64,000 nt of DNA from Liolophura sinensis (taxonomy: Eukaryota > Mollusca > Polyplacophora > Chitonida > Chitonidae): the NCBI RefSeq assembly GCF_032854445.1, contig NC_088301.1, positions 58,416,512-58,480,511 on the forward strand. The letters run 5' to 3'. The translations under genes and the position numbers were made by a program. The notes under the pieces are model-generated. The model did not search any database. It worked only from the letters and a program-made list of their open reading frames with translations, and was not told the origin of the DNA. This document shows positions 26,801 to 37,600 of the stretch, piece by piece (within the stretch, counting starts at the first letter, position 1; every line of letters begins with the position of its first letter).

Positions 26801-28429
26801 TCAGTTTTATAATCTTACCTGTCACTGATTACAGGTGTAGACATACTTTGTATGCATTCTCATATGGATATGGGGAAATAGTAACCTGAAACATATCAAA
26901 CGCATTAAAATGTCTATTTTATCACTCATTTTCATCACATGAATGGTTCATTAATCACACAAGAGGGATAATTTAAAATAATGTTTCTCATCTGATGTTC
27001 ATGATTTTTGAATTCCATCCTAACTATCTTTTCAGTTGTGGTTTGATGATTTCTTCTTTATGCAAGAACTGAGACATTTAGCTGGCAAATACATTACAGA
27101 ATAGCTGATCCAAGTGTACTTGTGCCCATATTTGATTATGCAATTCTTTGACATTGACATATTAAGCCTGGTGAAGATGGAATTGAAACTGAAAGATTCT
27201 GCCATTTATGCACAGTCACAAGCATAAATGCTGAAATGTCATGATTTAACATGACAAACAAACTGATGTACATGTAGTTAACATTTGATCTAAGAAAGTG
27301 TGGTTGTTTTCTGTTGACAGGAATTCTCCACAAGGTGCATTCCTTGGGCAAAATGGGGAACAACGCGTTCAGTAGTGTAACAAAACCAGCAGAGTCGGAT
27401 TCTATAACCAATAGTCAGCATGTGGCTGGGTTAAAGAGGGATCTAATCCGACTGACTGGAAACATGGTGTACAGAAATGTAACGAATCAGAATCTGGTAT
27501 GGCAAATCAAAATCTTGGCATGTTTGATAGATGGAAGAGCCTCAGATTGATTCATTTATTTATTTCATTAGTGTTTTACACTGTATTGAGAAATATTTCA
27601 CCTATACGACAACGGCCAGTATTGTGATGGTGGGAAACTAGGCAGTGTTCGTGAAAACCCTCAACTATCTGCAGGTTGCTGGAAGACCTCCCCAGGTACC
27701 CTTCAAGTTTAAACTCGTATGATGTCGAATGGCTCAGTACATGTACATACTTATTGGGCCAATAGTAAATAATTCTGTATGTTCTTATTACTGCTACATT
27801 TGTTCATCAAAGACAATCACTATCAAATGTGAAACTATCACATTCCATTACTCTTGGAAAAGAGTTTTGAAAAAATGATAGATCCTTTTATTTAAAAATT
27901 TTTTTTCCATTTGAATTTATCCAGGTCAGACAACTTGATGGTATCCCTCTTATCCTAGATCATACAAGCATAGATGAACGCAATCCTTGTATCCTTTACC
28001 TCGGTTTGGTGAAAAATAACTGAATGTTCAATGTATTTTATTTGAAAATGAAGTTACATTCCATGAAAACAATACTATGCCTATTGTGCTACTAAATTTA
28101 TCACACCTTACGAGAAATGATTCAGGAATGATGAGTTCTCTTTCTGTTTCATCCTCCTGTTAGATAAACTGTTCTCACAGGAGTCCAGCTCACACAGCCA
28201 GTTGTACGCATCTGTACAGTTGCACTCCTTAACCATATCTGTAGTCATCACCCAGTGGTCAATTTTTGCCATCAGGAACCTTTGCGAAGACAACCAGGAA
28301 AACAAAGCCGTAATTGCAGCTTTAAAGATGGAAGGGCTTAGTGACAGTGTGTCTCTGTTGAATGAAATGGGAGTGAGTGCAGAAGTTTGTGATGAGAAGG
28401 TGGTTGTGAAACGCTTACCAAAATCTTGA
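11731..28429 (+). CDS. ATXN10: Ataxin-10, complete gene
   Basis: Cytosolic alpha-solenoid (armadillo-like) protein needed for neuron survival and cytokinesis in vertebrates (family knowledge). Exons: 11731-11873, 14384-14560, 17272-17342, 19283-19385, 23980-24162, 24559-24636, 25796-25973, 26301-26409, 27321-27496, 27925-27988 and 28245-28429. Every splice phase matches, and they total 1467 nt, giving 488 aa (human 475). Diagnostic segments are ECFRCLRNGCANCARNQ (human ECFRCLRNACIECSVNQ), LRCVIQFLGN, LIRLTGNMVYRN, QLDGIPLILD and WSIFAIRNLCEDNQENKAVI. The C-terminal armadillo block is best conserved. The ATG at 11731 has no in-frame upstream competitor before the facing gene. Introns hold two large minisatellites, a TA tract and SINEs. 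Two additional exon-like segments at 26563-26657 and 27036-27104 may form an alternative end. Confidence 0.95.
12860..13925. repeat. 38-bp minisatellite, about 28 copies, ATXN10 intron 1
   Basis: The unit contains CACAATGTGGCTGAAATATT, then GTTGATGTGG or GCTGATGTGG and TGTTTCGC. As 38 is not a multiple of three, translation cycles through three frames per 114 bp. This makes spurious minus-strand open frames rich in HHISNISATLW-type peptides. Confidence 0.95.
14384..14560 (+). CDS. ATXN10: ATXN10 exon 2
   Basis: Contains CQILNEGGHQII and ECFRCLRNGCANC, the best family marker. Acceptor CGTTTCAG, donor GTAAGT. Confidence 0.95.
14829..14888. repeat. (TA)n microsatellite
   Basis: About 60 bases of pure TA in ATXN10 intron 2. 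Confidence 0.97.
15700..16290 (+). repeat. Dispersed repeat family, copy A, interrupted by a SINE
   Basis: Shares blocks such as TGTCTAATTCC[AG]..TTAGC..GGGCTAGG, ATGGTACA..TTTGAATAC and ACAT..CTTT..CCAACATCA-like segments with 45780-46170, and weaker blocks with 52090-52445. No coding capacity was seen. The SINE at 15887-16089 sits inside it. Confidence 0.7.
15887..16089 (+). mobile_element. 5'-truncated SINE with target-site duplication
   Basis: Begins at CTCACCAATGCGG and ends in AATAAATAAA. It is flanked by TACACTAGCAT on both sides (15876-15886 and 16090-16100), an 11-bp duplication. The related repeat near 45955 lacks the insertion. Confidence 0.88.
16616..16790 (+). mobile_element. 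SINE with tRNA-like head and internal deletion
   Basis: Starts GGGGCCTCCGTGGCTCAGTT with an A-box-like GGTTAGCGC. It lacks the B-box and core segment, and ends GTAAAACACCAATCAAATAA. Confidence 0.88.
16800..17030 (+). mobile_element. Strongly decayed SINE copy
   Basis: Only scattered matches remain: CACCCTTGAGATCATGTG, TTCTTGAGTATGGCATTAAA and CAAATAAATAAAT. Confidence 0.5.
17272..17342 (+). CDS. ATXN10: ATXN10 exon 3
   Basis: Short exon, QPGILKETIYIAENLKSK. Acceptor TCTTTTTCTAG and donor GTAAGT. Its phase (1 base in, 1 out) fits both neighbours. Confidence 0.85.
19283..19385 (+). CDS. ATXN10: ATXN10 exon 4
   Basis: CAVLLRCVIQFLGNFIVKN; compare human FRCGLQFLGNIASRN. Donor GTAAGT. Confidence 0.92.
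20928..23812. repeat. 53-bp minisatellite, about 54 copies, ATXN10 intron 4
   Basis: The unit combines GACTTCATTAGGACACAGAT, TCCCCAAGCTATACTGGAAC and TATGATGTATCAT. Variants alternate AGCTATACC/AGATATACT/ATCTATACT and AGGACACAG/AGGCACAG/GGGACACAG, and blocks of variants recur, pointing to multi-unit duplication. There is no spacer diversity, so it is not a CRISPR array. Confidence 0.97.
23980..24162 (+). CDS. ATXN10: ATXN10 exon 5
   Basis: Contains LPSYTCMVLHACLSG and ILDAFERCHSEWL, matching the human AYSSMILFTSL and AYQKHPESEW regions. It follows the 53-bp minisatellite. Confidence 0.9.
24233..24347. repeat. Long hairpin (MITE-like) in ATXN10 intron 5
   Basis: Left arm GTTAAGAGCACGTGACTACC and right arm GGTAGTTACGTGCTCTTAAC differ at one position. 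The outer parts CACTTGCA and TGCAAGTG also pair. The loop is about 16 bases. Confidence 0.8.
24559..24636 (+). CDS. ATXN10: ATXN10 exon 6
   Basis: LFVIQDVLQLNNTWASMKAA; compare human FLIITDLFLKSPELVQAMF. Donor GTGAGT. Confidence 0.88.
25796..25973 (+). CDS. ATXN10: ATXN10 exon 7
   Basis: Starts LLLLEVASQLLSCDGG, like human LLDLMIAKI, and continues through an acidic and Ser-rich stretch to LERIE. Exits in phase 0. Confidence 0.88.
26301..26409 (+). CDS. ATXN10: ATXN10 exon 8
   Basis: VILKELEVLCLATSDPYLYW. Exits in phase 1, which fits both the canonical next exon (27321) and the alternative one (26563). Confidence 0.85.
26563..26657 (+). CDS. Possible alternative ATXN10 exon 8a
   Basis: Flanked by TTTGTTTAG and GTTAAC and open in the phase supplied by exon 8: VVLVDWSYHTNDN through VKIKK. 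It cannot join the canonical next exon in frame. It does join 27036 in frame, reaching a stop. No family match was recognised. Confidence 0.4.
27036..27104 (+). CDS. Possible alternative ATXN10 terminal exon 8b
   Basis: Acceptor ATCTTTTCAG, then LWFDDFFFMQELRHLAGKYI and a stop TAG at 27102. It is in phase with the end of 8a. Together they would replace the last third of ataxin-10 with about 54 new residues. It may instead be chance or a decayed exon. Confidence 0.35.
   Translation: MWFDDFFFMQELRHLAGKYITE
27321..27496 (+). CDS. ATXN10: ATXN10 exon 9
   Basis: ILHKVHSLGKMGNNAFSS (human VIHVAGKETTNIFS), then LIRLTGNMVYRNVTNQNL. Acceptor TTGACAG. Confidence 0.95.
27549..27710 (-). mobile_element. 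SINE 3' part, minus strand
   Basis: The plus strand has ATTCATTTATTTATTTCATT, TATTGAGAAATATTTCACCT and GCAGGTTGCTGGAAG. It lies in ATXN10 intron 9. Confidence 0.8.
27925..27988 (+). CDS. ATXN10: ATXN10 exon 10
   Basis: VRQLDGIPLILDHTSIDERN, near-identical in pattern to human VNELDGIPLILDNCNLDDSN. Donor GTATCC after CCTT. Confidence 0.95.
28245..28429 (+). CDS. ATXN10: ATXN10 exon 11 (C-terminus)
   Basis: The split Phe codon (T+TC) restores the family NPF motif at the join. The exon then reads ITQWSIFAIRNLCEDN and ends VVVKRLPKS with TGA. Confidence 0.95.
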
Positions 28430-31045
28430 TGGTCTTCCTCGCTGATCAGTGGTGATTATTAAAATGAAATATGGTGTATACATGTGTAGTTAGTCATTTT
28501 CTTCAGATGCTAAAAACCTGTTATTGGAAGAGGACAAGAATCTTGCGTTCAATGATGCACTTATCCTTGTCATTTGCTAACAGTCATAAAGTTACAGAGC
28601 TATATTCTATATACTTTTCTCTAAGTGTCTTTGGATCTGGTCAGATTGCGGGCCTCTCTAGTGCTTTCCTGCAGCCATAAAACTGACATCTGCCCTATAC
28701 ATCATGTGAACTATGTAAGGTGTTAAACCACAACAGGTGAAAAAAAGTAAACTCTGGTGTTTGTGATCACTTGTGAACGCTCTGAACCGCAATCTGTCAG
28801 AACTGCCGTAAAGTTTTCATGGAAGCCTTGTCTCTGAAATCTGTGATAACTCTCTGTGTTTCGAATCTTTCTACTTTATATGTCTTCATTATCGATTAAT
28901 GCAGTAAGCATACCTAAGACTGGACTTCTGTTCTTTGTTCTGTATTGGGTACTTGTGCTTTATCACACGGGGGGCCGTGGCTCAGCTTGTTAGCGCGTTA
29001 TGGCAGCGTAAAGGCCGAGAAGCTTCTCACCAATGCGGTCGCTGTGAATTCAAGTCCAGCTCATGCTGGCTTCCTCTCCCGTAAGTGGGAAGGTCTGCCA
29101 GCAACTTGCGAATAGTCGTGAGTTTCCCCCGGGCTCTGCCTGGTTTCCTCCCACCACAATACTGGCCGCCGTCGTATAAGTAAAATATTCTTGAGTACGG
29201 CGTATAACACCAATCAAATAAATAAATAAGTATATCAGACGTATGACTTATAGCAAGCATTAGCAAATGGCTATAGATTTGTTGATGATGTCCAGCTTCT
29301 ACAGTATATGTCCAACTATCTTCATTTATCAACCACTTGTGTGTCTATATTTCGGGGGTTCTTCGACGGATCAGTTTAACCTGTATCTGTTCATATGACC
29401 ACCCCAAGACCAAGGATACCGGGCATTATGGGTCATATACCCAATAAATATGGGTCAAAGGTAAGAGGGGCTATCAGCTATACCTGTGAGACATAGAATG
29501 GTTTCCGTTGGTCGCTTCCATCATCATTTAGTTTCCTCCACCCTTAGAACTGCCACCACTTTATGAGTGAAGAAGTTGTTGAGAATGCAAAACCACCAAA
29601 CATAAAAACTAAAACTTTGAAGGGAAGCTTTTCTTCACACATGATTATAAATAGTGGGCGATACAGAAGCATGTGTACGTATGGTGGAGGGAAACTGGGT
29701 TGTACAAATTGAAAGCAAGTGTTCTGCAAGTTACTTATTTAACAAACCTTATGTTGATGTGAAAAGAAAAATATACCAGCGATTTTTTTTTTCAAGTATA
29801 TGTGGATTTATTACAGTAAAGTGACAACATGCTGTACTAAGTAAATAATAAAGGAACATGTGGACATAATTAATTACATAGAGTGCAGTGTTGGTTTTAT
29901 TTAAAATCAATTTCTCTACTGTAGTCATTTTATAGAAACCACACCCACTCATTCAGGAAAAGGGGACAAACTGAAAAATACGATATTGCAAACACCTGAT
30001 ATTGGTAACTTTTCATACAACAGAAGACCCTATTGCATCTATCAGTGCCAAGGTGAGGGACAAAAGACAACTGGAATGTACATACTCCACCCACATGTAT
30101 AACATTATAAAGTATTTAAATATTGATAAACAATCATATTGATTAAAATGTTAAAATTTAAATCACACAGTAGTTCATATAAAATGCATGACAAACACAT
30201 GACCTCCCAATATACATGTAGAAACAACAGTTCCACAAGTTCTCGGCAGTTCAAATATTCGCAAAATATAAGCAACACTGCCAATCTGTGCATCTTTCTA
30301 TGTATTTATAGTGCATTTCACCTATTTCTCTACCAACACAATTAACACTGTTTATGTTAAGCTTATCTAGCTCTATTTGGTTTCGATATAGTTAACACGT
30401 AAGTTACAGATTCATATACATGTACATAAACATACGGCACAAATCACCAACCAAACAAATAAATACATGCACATAGACGTGGTAGGTGAAATGTAATGTA
30501 TGCAAAACCTTGTAAGATCGTTTCTTGTGGAGGTTTTTTTTCTTAGTGACTTAGTCATCTACCTTAGCAGTAAATAACTGGATTGATATATGTATGTTTG
30601 ACATCACGTCAATAATATAATTACACCACTCCTTCTCCATTTGGAATTTATGGTATACTGTTTAATGTTCACTTTCAGATACCTATACTGGTATACATGT
30701 ACACTAGTTTATAGGCCATCAAATTACCCTAAGTATAGACGTACTTCAATCTGTGGCATGTGGGGATATAACTGTAGGGTTTGCTGCACTATTAACGTAC
30801 ATGAGTATACGAGCTATTCGGGTTGAAACATATGCCGTTCTTGTGCACAAATGACAAGAAAATGTCGCTCTGTGTGCAGTAAAAAAGCTTACAGAAAAGA
30901 GCATTTTTGTTCAGGCCTCATTCAAGACATATGTTTCTGGTATTCCTTATTATAAAAAGTTTCAGGTAGCCTATTAAATGTCTTCATGCGCAAAAGCACA
31001 CGAAATCTTTTAAATTTTCGTAAAAGCAGTTGAAATGATACTCAC
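28430..31045. other. Intergenic: ATXN10 to GPCR exon
   Basis: Apart from the SINE at 28969, no recognisable coding or RNA gene on either strand. No further GPCR exons (TM3-TM7) were seen here, although that is where they would have to lie. Confidence 0.55.
28969..29230 (+). mobile_element. Full-length tRNA-headed SINE
   Basis: Head GGGGCCGTGGCTCAGCTTGT, B-box-like TGTGAATTCAAGTCC, core GGTCTGCCAGCAAC, and tail ACACCAATCAAATAAATAAA. It lies 540 bp after the ATXN10 stop. Confidence 0.92.
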
Positions 31046-31375
31046 AGAAGTGCTCTCCCATGAACGATTCGTCTATGTTGAGTTCGCTGACAATTGGCGA
31101 TATTGGGAGTAAACATAAAATAATGAGATCGGCTATACTCAAGGAAAATAGACAGTGGTTAACTTTGATGCGCATGGATTTGACACATGCAATGGTAAGC
31201 AGAACCAGGACGTTTCCAATAATGTCCGTTATTAAAACAAGGCAAAAACTGTTAGAATAACAGCAACTTCAAATGTCTCGTAAAAAGAGGAATGGCTTTC
31301 ATTCACGGGGTCACAATTTGGCAGGGTACAGTTAGTCATCTTGTCGCTGTCATTAGGCAATATGGTGGTCCGCAT
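31046..31375 (-). CDS. Class A GPCR first exon (N-terminus, TM1, TM2), frame-broken, rest not found
   Basis: Reading from ATG at 31375: MRTTILPND, N-glycosylation sites (NDS, NCT, NES), then TM1 beginning FEVAVILTVFALF. At about 31233-31240 the frame hits TAA. The next frame continues TM1 as ITDIIGNVLVLLTIACV (GN motif, Asn1.50) and TM2 as CLFSLSIADLIILCLLPI (Asp2.50), then reaches GEHFC before donor GTGAGT at 31045-31040. One missing base explains the break. The remaining helices were not found downstream on this strand, so this is a partial gene, a very long intron, or a pseudogene. The subfamily cannot be told. Confidence 0.65.
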
Positions 31376-33160
31376 AGCCTGTGTGGATGTTTCTGTCCTG
31401 TCTCTGTAGTATTCTACATGTAAATGATGTTCAGGTTAACCTGTGGATACTCAGTACCTGGAACGTCCGGATGAACCAGAGAATTTATGCAGTTATTTAT
31501 TGTAGAACTGGCTCCGGACTATGCCTGCTAGGTGGAATGAGCAAAGGACGTTTTCGAGTTGTGCTGAGGTCTATGGAAACATTTGTCAGCATGCTGTTGT
31601 GTCTCAAGCAGGTCATAGTTTGCTTAGGTCTACCTAATGATGTACACGCATGTTGTCATGATTGGGGTCAGTCTTTGCATACATAGATCATCCAATAACT
31701 TAACTTCATAGAAACGCCAGGACTGTCAACAAGGGGTAATTTGTATGTCGATATGCAGCAATACATAACTGGGAACCAGATGTCGGTCCTGCAACAACAT
31801 GCACTCTAAGGACTCTTTCTTCGTCATACAACTGAAAAACTGTTAAGTACGACGTTAAAACCTAAGCACTCACTCACTCACCAAGGTATAGCCAGTGGTG
31901 AGAGTGGTAGTGGAGCTCTTTCCAATCGCGATAAAATTCAGCTTTACTCGTGTCTGCATGATTGACTCCAATCAATGCGAAGTGATATTATATTGTGAAT
32001 CTGCAACTTATGCAAAATTTTGTGGTAGAAAGGTCACTTAAGACAAACACTAGTTGGGGCTAATTAGCGATTTATTTTATATTAATGCTACACAATTGAA
32101 ACCACGTATAAAATGTTGAACATGTTCTAAATATCAACTTGAGACAAGATGTGGTGGAAAGGCCACTTAAGACCAAAGGTCAGTTTGTACTAAATGAGGC
32201 TTTTGTACCTCTCATGTCAAATAAATCTCAGTTAGCTCTATTTTTTTACAGGTAACTAGTGACGCTGTTAACCCACACAATGTTGTGTGATTGTTAGGCT
32301 TCCTGAATCCTGTGGTAATTTGTATGACGAAATGCCGCGCGATCAATCTATCGTTGAGAACACAGTTCTGCTTATGTTCGAGAACAGTTAATGCTGGGAT
32401 ATGCGATGAAAAGTCCTGAGGATTTTGATATTTTCGGTCAATTCAAAGTGTTGAAAAAAGGTACGCTTGGATTCATTATAAAAAGAAACACTACGTGCTA
32501 ATTCCAAAGTCGAATTTAAAACTAGACCAAACTTGGACAAACTCAGTCTGATTGCACAGTTACATTATGTTATAGAATGTGTGCACAAAGAGGATGGTGT
32601 GAAAACAAACATATTGGTACGGCTTCCGAAGTTTCTTTTTAAAAAAAGATGGTATAAATATTTGTCACCGATCAAATGGCGCGTACCATATGTTGCATAC
32701 AAATGGACTAGATGTAATGTCTTGTACATGATGGTTCCACAGAGATACTCTTCAACATTCAACAAGTTAAGGTATTTACTGTTCACTTGTCTATGCATAT
32801 TACTAATGCCAACCAAGGTTCGGCCTTGCTGCGTGTTACTGCATGCGCCAACATTTGGCCTTGTGTATCGATTGTCCACAAAATGTGCTCACACGTTAAT
32901 CCATTCCGATATACCCAGAAATTCTAGTACTGTCTCAAAATGACGTGTATTGCGAAATCATAGTTTCTTCTGTTTGGTGTGCATAGAACTCCCGCCATTT
33001 TTTACCGCTTCAGTCGTCCGAAAAACAGGGGAGTCATTTTGTGTCAAACTATTTTTGGATATGTTTAAAGAGCGGATGTTTCATATATGAAGCCAAATGG
33101 CATCATCATCCGTTTGGTGTGTAAAAATTGAAGTAATTTACATATTCCGAAAGTTTGAGC
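31376..33160. other. Intergenic with no supported gene
   Basis: An open frame of 136 codons at 32533-32943 has an overlapping 104-codon frame on the other strand and no domain or signal peptide. I do not support it as a gene. Two similar segments near 32030 and 32160 (AAGGTCACTTAAGACAAA / AAGGCCACTTAAGACCAA) indicate a small duplication. Confidence 0.5.
31800..31890 (+). mobile_element. Fragment of a second SINE-like element
   Basis: AACTGTTAAGTACGACGTTA, then AAACCTAAGCACTCACTCACTCA. It is a different tail from the main SINE family. Confidence 0.5.
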
Positions 33161-33446
33161 CATTGTGCTTGAGATTATTGCCTTCTATCATGCATTGTGC
33201 TTAAGATTATTGCCTTCTGTCATGCATTGTGCTTGAGATTATTGGATTCTGTCATGCAGTGTATTTGAGATTATTGCCTTCTTTCATGCAGTGTATTTGA
33301 GATTATTGCCCTCTGTCATGCAGTGTATTTGAGATTATTGCCTTCTGTCATGCACTGTATTTGAGATTATTGCCTTCTGTCATGCACTGTATTTGAGATT
33401 ATTGCCTTCTGTCATGCATTGTGATTAAGATTGCCTTCTGCCATAC
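33161..33446. repeat. 32-bp minisatellite, 9 copies
   Basis: Unit CATTGTGCTTGAGATTATTG plus CCTTCTGTCATG. The middle copies carry CAGTGTATTT or CACTGTATTT instead. Confidence 0.93.
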
Positions 33447-33942
33447 ATACTGGCGGCTATCCGTTATGTGCAGGGTCTGTACTGCGAAAGTATCAGGTTT
33501 AAGCGATCGGTTTGAAGAGATGGATGTATCATTTCAGTTCTAGTCATTTCTCACATTTCATTGGACAATTACATTCCAAAAAATACGAATGATTCAGTGA
33601 TTCAATTCTGAATCATTTGTTTACAATTTAAAGACACAGGGCGTGGTAACGTTGTACGTGACGGATCTAACCATTGCGCAGCATTAATTGTGTGACCCAT
33701 ACAATGTGCATTTTTAATTTTCGATAATTTATGAACAAGGTTAATAGATGCAGTGAAATGGGAAAAACGATAACATGGGGAAATGTAAAATCATTTCAAA
33801 TACGTATTGACGAGGTTGAACATAAAGGTGTTATTTTAGAATTAATATTGATATTAACACAAGGGTGTTATGTTGCAGACGACATTTCTATCTGCCAGAG
33901 TTAATTGCCTGCTCACAGTCAGCCTTCCATGTGTCATCAGCT

Positions 33943-34440
33943 TTCTACATTCTGATATCATGGTTAACAACAATCATCAGCGAATCCGTGAAAGCATCTT
34001 CCATCACGAATTTCATCGCACTATGTTTCCTGTGTGTTTGCAATTCCTGTGGCTGCGGATATGACGCAACTTCACATTCTTGATAAAGTTCTACCTCTGA
34101 AGAGACTTTTCGATATTTCAGTACAAGGTCACAAAAAGCGTCACCTTTTTCCATTTTCTCTTGTCGTCTGTCAATGCTTTGGAGTTGTCTGATTGTCTTC
34201 TGCCTAACAGACACCACACCAATCGGGTTTCCAAATGCCAAATAACTCCGATATAAGCACATTGTAGAATCAAGCGTTTCTGGCAAACGAACCTTTTGAT
34301 TAACCGAACAGTTCCATTAATTCTTTTAAAAAGTTTGTCAATGGCATCATCTGTATCTTGGTTCACATCAACAGCGAGCTTCATATTGTTACTTCTTTTT
34401 ACACTTTCCAGTATTGCTTTTCCTTGTAATCCGAACATAC
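33943..34440 (-). CDS. Unrecognised open segment, possibly one frame-broken exon
   Basis: From ATG at 34438: MFGLQGKAILESVKRSNN through DDAIDKLFKRINGTVRLIKR. Near 34285 a second frame takes over: LPETLDSTMCLYRSYLAFGN, QLQSIDRRQEKMEKGD and LKYRKVSSEVELYQECE, ending at TAG near 33943. Charged helical composition in both halves suggests a single protein interrupted by one frame change at an AATCAAAAGG run, or two short exons. No family was recognised, and chance open reading is possible. Confidence 0.3.
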
Positions 34441-34612
34441 GTAATCATACTTTAAATTTGTAACGAAATACATGCACCAATATGGTTGGTTAAATTGTTT
34501 AAGTATCAGCGTGTTCCTCCAACCAATTTATATACGCCCTTGTTCATTTACTGTAAATACTCTTTTCCTTTTAGGCTACGAATAGTTCAGTTTTAGAATA
34601 CGAATAGCTAAG

Positions 34613-37600
34613 CTATCGACGAAGAAAAACACACGCGATATGTTTTAAGTGAGACTTCTGAAAACAGCAGACTGATGATACACTGTTTATACCCACAATC
34701 TTCCCATGGCAGCATAAATCATGTCGCGTATCGTAACTCCTGTTACCACAACACGCTGTATATTGTCCATAGCTTCTGGATAAAGTATTATTACAACAGT
34801 ACTGTAAGCTAGATGTGTAGGCTTTTCCACCACAGCAGCCAGTTGAGACTCCGTTACTGGAAACAACTCTTCCCTCACAGCAGGAAAAGAATCGCTTGTC
34901 ATAGCTTCGTGTTCCACAACAGGCCGTGTTCTGTCCATAGCTTCTGGATAAAGTATTATTACAACAGTACTGTAAGCTAGATGTGTAGGCTTTTCCACCA
35001 CAGCAGCCATTTGAGACTCCGGTACTGGAAACAACTCTTCCCTCACAGCAGGAAAAGAACCGCCTGTCATAGCTTCGTGTTCCACAACATGCCGTGTTCT
35101 GTCCATAGCTTCTGGATAAAGTATTATTACAACAGTAATGTAAGCTAGATGTGTAGGCTTTTCCACCACAGCAGGAATTTGAGACTCTTGTATTAAAAAT
35201 AACTCTTCCATCACAGCAGGAAAAGAATCGCCTGTCGTAGCTTCGTGTTCCACAACAGGCCGTGTTCTGTCCATAGCTTCTGGATAAAGTATTATTACAA
35301 CAGTACTGTAAGCTAGATGTGTAGGCTTTTCCACCACAGCAGCCAGTTGAGACTCCGGTACTGGAAACAACTCTTCCATCACAGCAGGAAAAGAACCGCC
35401 TGTCATAGCTTTGTGTTCCACAACAGGCCGTGTTCTGTCCATAGCTTCTGGATAAAGTATCATTACAACAGTACTGTAAGCTAGATGTGTAGGCTTTTCC
35501 GCCACAGCAGCCAGTTGAGACTCCGGTACTGGAAACAACTCTTCCATCACAGCAGGAAAAGAACCGCCTGTCATAGCTTTGTGTTCCACAACAGGCCGTG
35601 TTCTGTCCATAGCTTCTGGATAAAGTATCATTACAACAGTACTGTAAGCTAGATGTGTAGGCTTTTTCACCACAGCAGCCTGTTGAGACTCCGTTACTTG
35701 AAACAACTCTTCCCTCACAGCAGGAAAAGAACCGCCTGTCATAGCTTTGTGTTCCACAACATGCCGTGTTCTGCCCATAGCTTCTGGATAAAGTATCATT
35801 ACAACAGTACTGTAAGCTAGATGTGTAGGCTTTTCCACCACAGCATCCTGTTGAGACTCCGTTACTGGAAACAACTCTTCCCTCACAGCAGGAAAAGAAT
35901 CGCTTGTCATAGCTTCGTGTTCCACAACAGGCCGTGTTCTGTCCATAGCTTCTGGATAAAGTATTATTACAACAGTACTGTAAGCTAGATGTGTAGGCTT
36001 TTCCACCACAGCAGCCAGTTGAGACTCCGTTACTGGAAACAACTCTTCCTTCACAGCAGGAAAAGAATCGCTTGTCATAGCTTCGTGTTCCACAACATGC
36101 CGTGTTTTGTCCATAGCTCCTGGATAAAGTATTATTACAACAGTAATGTAAGCTAGATGTATAGGCTTTTCCACCACAGCAGCCAGTTGAGACTCCGTTA
36201 CTGGAAACAACTCTTCCCTCACAGCAGGAAAAGAATCGCTTGTCGTAACTTTGTGTTCCACAACAGGCCGTGTTCTGTCCATAGCTTCTGGATAAAGTAT
36301 CATTACAACAGTACTGTAAGCTAGATGTGTAGGCTTTTCCACCACAGCAGCCTGTTGAGACTCCGGTACTGGAAACAACTCTTCCATCACAGCAGGAAAA
36401 GAATCGCTTGTCATAGCTTTGTGTTCCACAACAGGCCGTGTTCTGTCCATAGCTTCTGGATAAAGTATTATTACAACAGTACTGTAAGCTAGATGTGTAG
36501 GCTTTTCCACCACAGCAGCCTTTTGAGACTCCGTTACTTGAAACAACTCTTCCCTCACAGCAGGAAAAAAATCGTTCGTCGTAACTTTGCGTTCCACAAC
36601 AGGCCGTGTTCTGTCCATAGCTTCTGGATAAAGTATTATTACAACAGTACTGTAATCTAGATGTGTAGGCTTTTCCACCACAGCAGCCAATTGAGACTCC
36701 GCTACTGGAAACAATTCTTTCCTCACAGCAAGAAAAGAATCGTGTGTCGTAACTTTGCGTTCCACAACAGGCCGTGTTTTGTCCATAGCTTCTGGATAAA
36801 GTATTATTACAACAGCACTGTAAGCTAGATGTGTAGGCTTTTCCACCACAGCAGCCAGTTGAGACTCCGGTACTGGAAACAACTCTTCCCTCACAGCAGG
36901 AAAAGAATCGCTTGTCATAGCTTCGTGTTCCACAACAGGCCGTGTTCTGTCCATAGCTTCTGGATAAAGTATTATTACAACAGTACTGTAATCTAGATGT
37001 GTAGGCTTTTCCACCACAGCAGCTAGTTGAGACTCCGGTACTAGAAACAACTCTTCCCTCACAGCAGGAAAAGAACCGTCTGTCATAGCTTCGTGTTCCA
37101 CAACATGCCGTGTTCTGTCCATAGCTTCTGGATAAAGTATTATTACAACAGTACTGTAAGGTAGATGTGTAGGCTTTTCCGCCACAGCAGCCAGTTGAGA
37201 CTCCGGTACTGGAAACAACTCTTTCCTCACAGCAGAAAAAGAACCGCCTGTCATAGCTTCGTGTTCCACAACAGGCCGTGTTTTGTCCATAGCTTCTGGA
37301 TAAAGTATTATTACAACAGTACTGTAATCTAGATGTATAGGCTTTTCCACCACAGCAGCCTGTTGAGACTCCGTTACTGGAAACAACTCTTCCCTCACAG
37401 CAGGAAAAGAATCGTTCGTCGTAACTTTGCGTTCCACAACAGGCCGTGTTCTGTCCATAGCTTCTGGATAAAGTATCATTACAACAGTACTGTAAGCTAG
37501 ATGTGTAGGCTTTTCCACCACAGCACCCTGTTGAGACTCCGGTACTGGAAACAACTCTTCCCTCACAGCAGGAAAAGAACCGCCTGTCATAGCTTCGTGT

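Noticed and set aside
32533-32943. 136-codon plus-strand open frame
   Set aside because: No domain, signal peptide or splice context; overlapped by a similar-length antisense frame.
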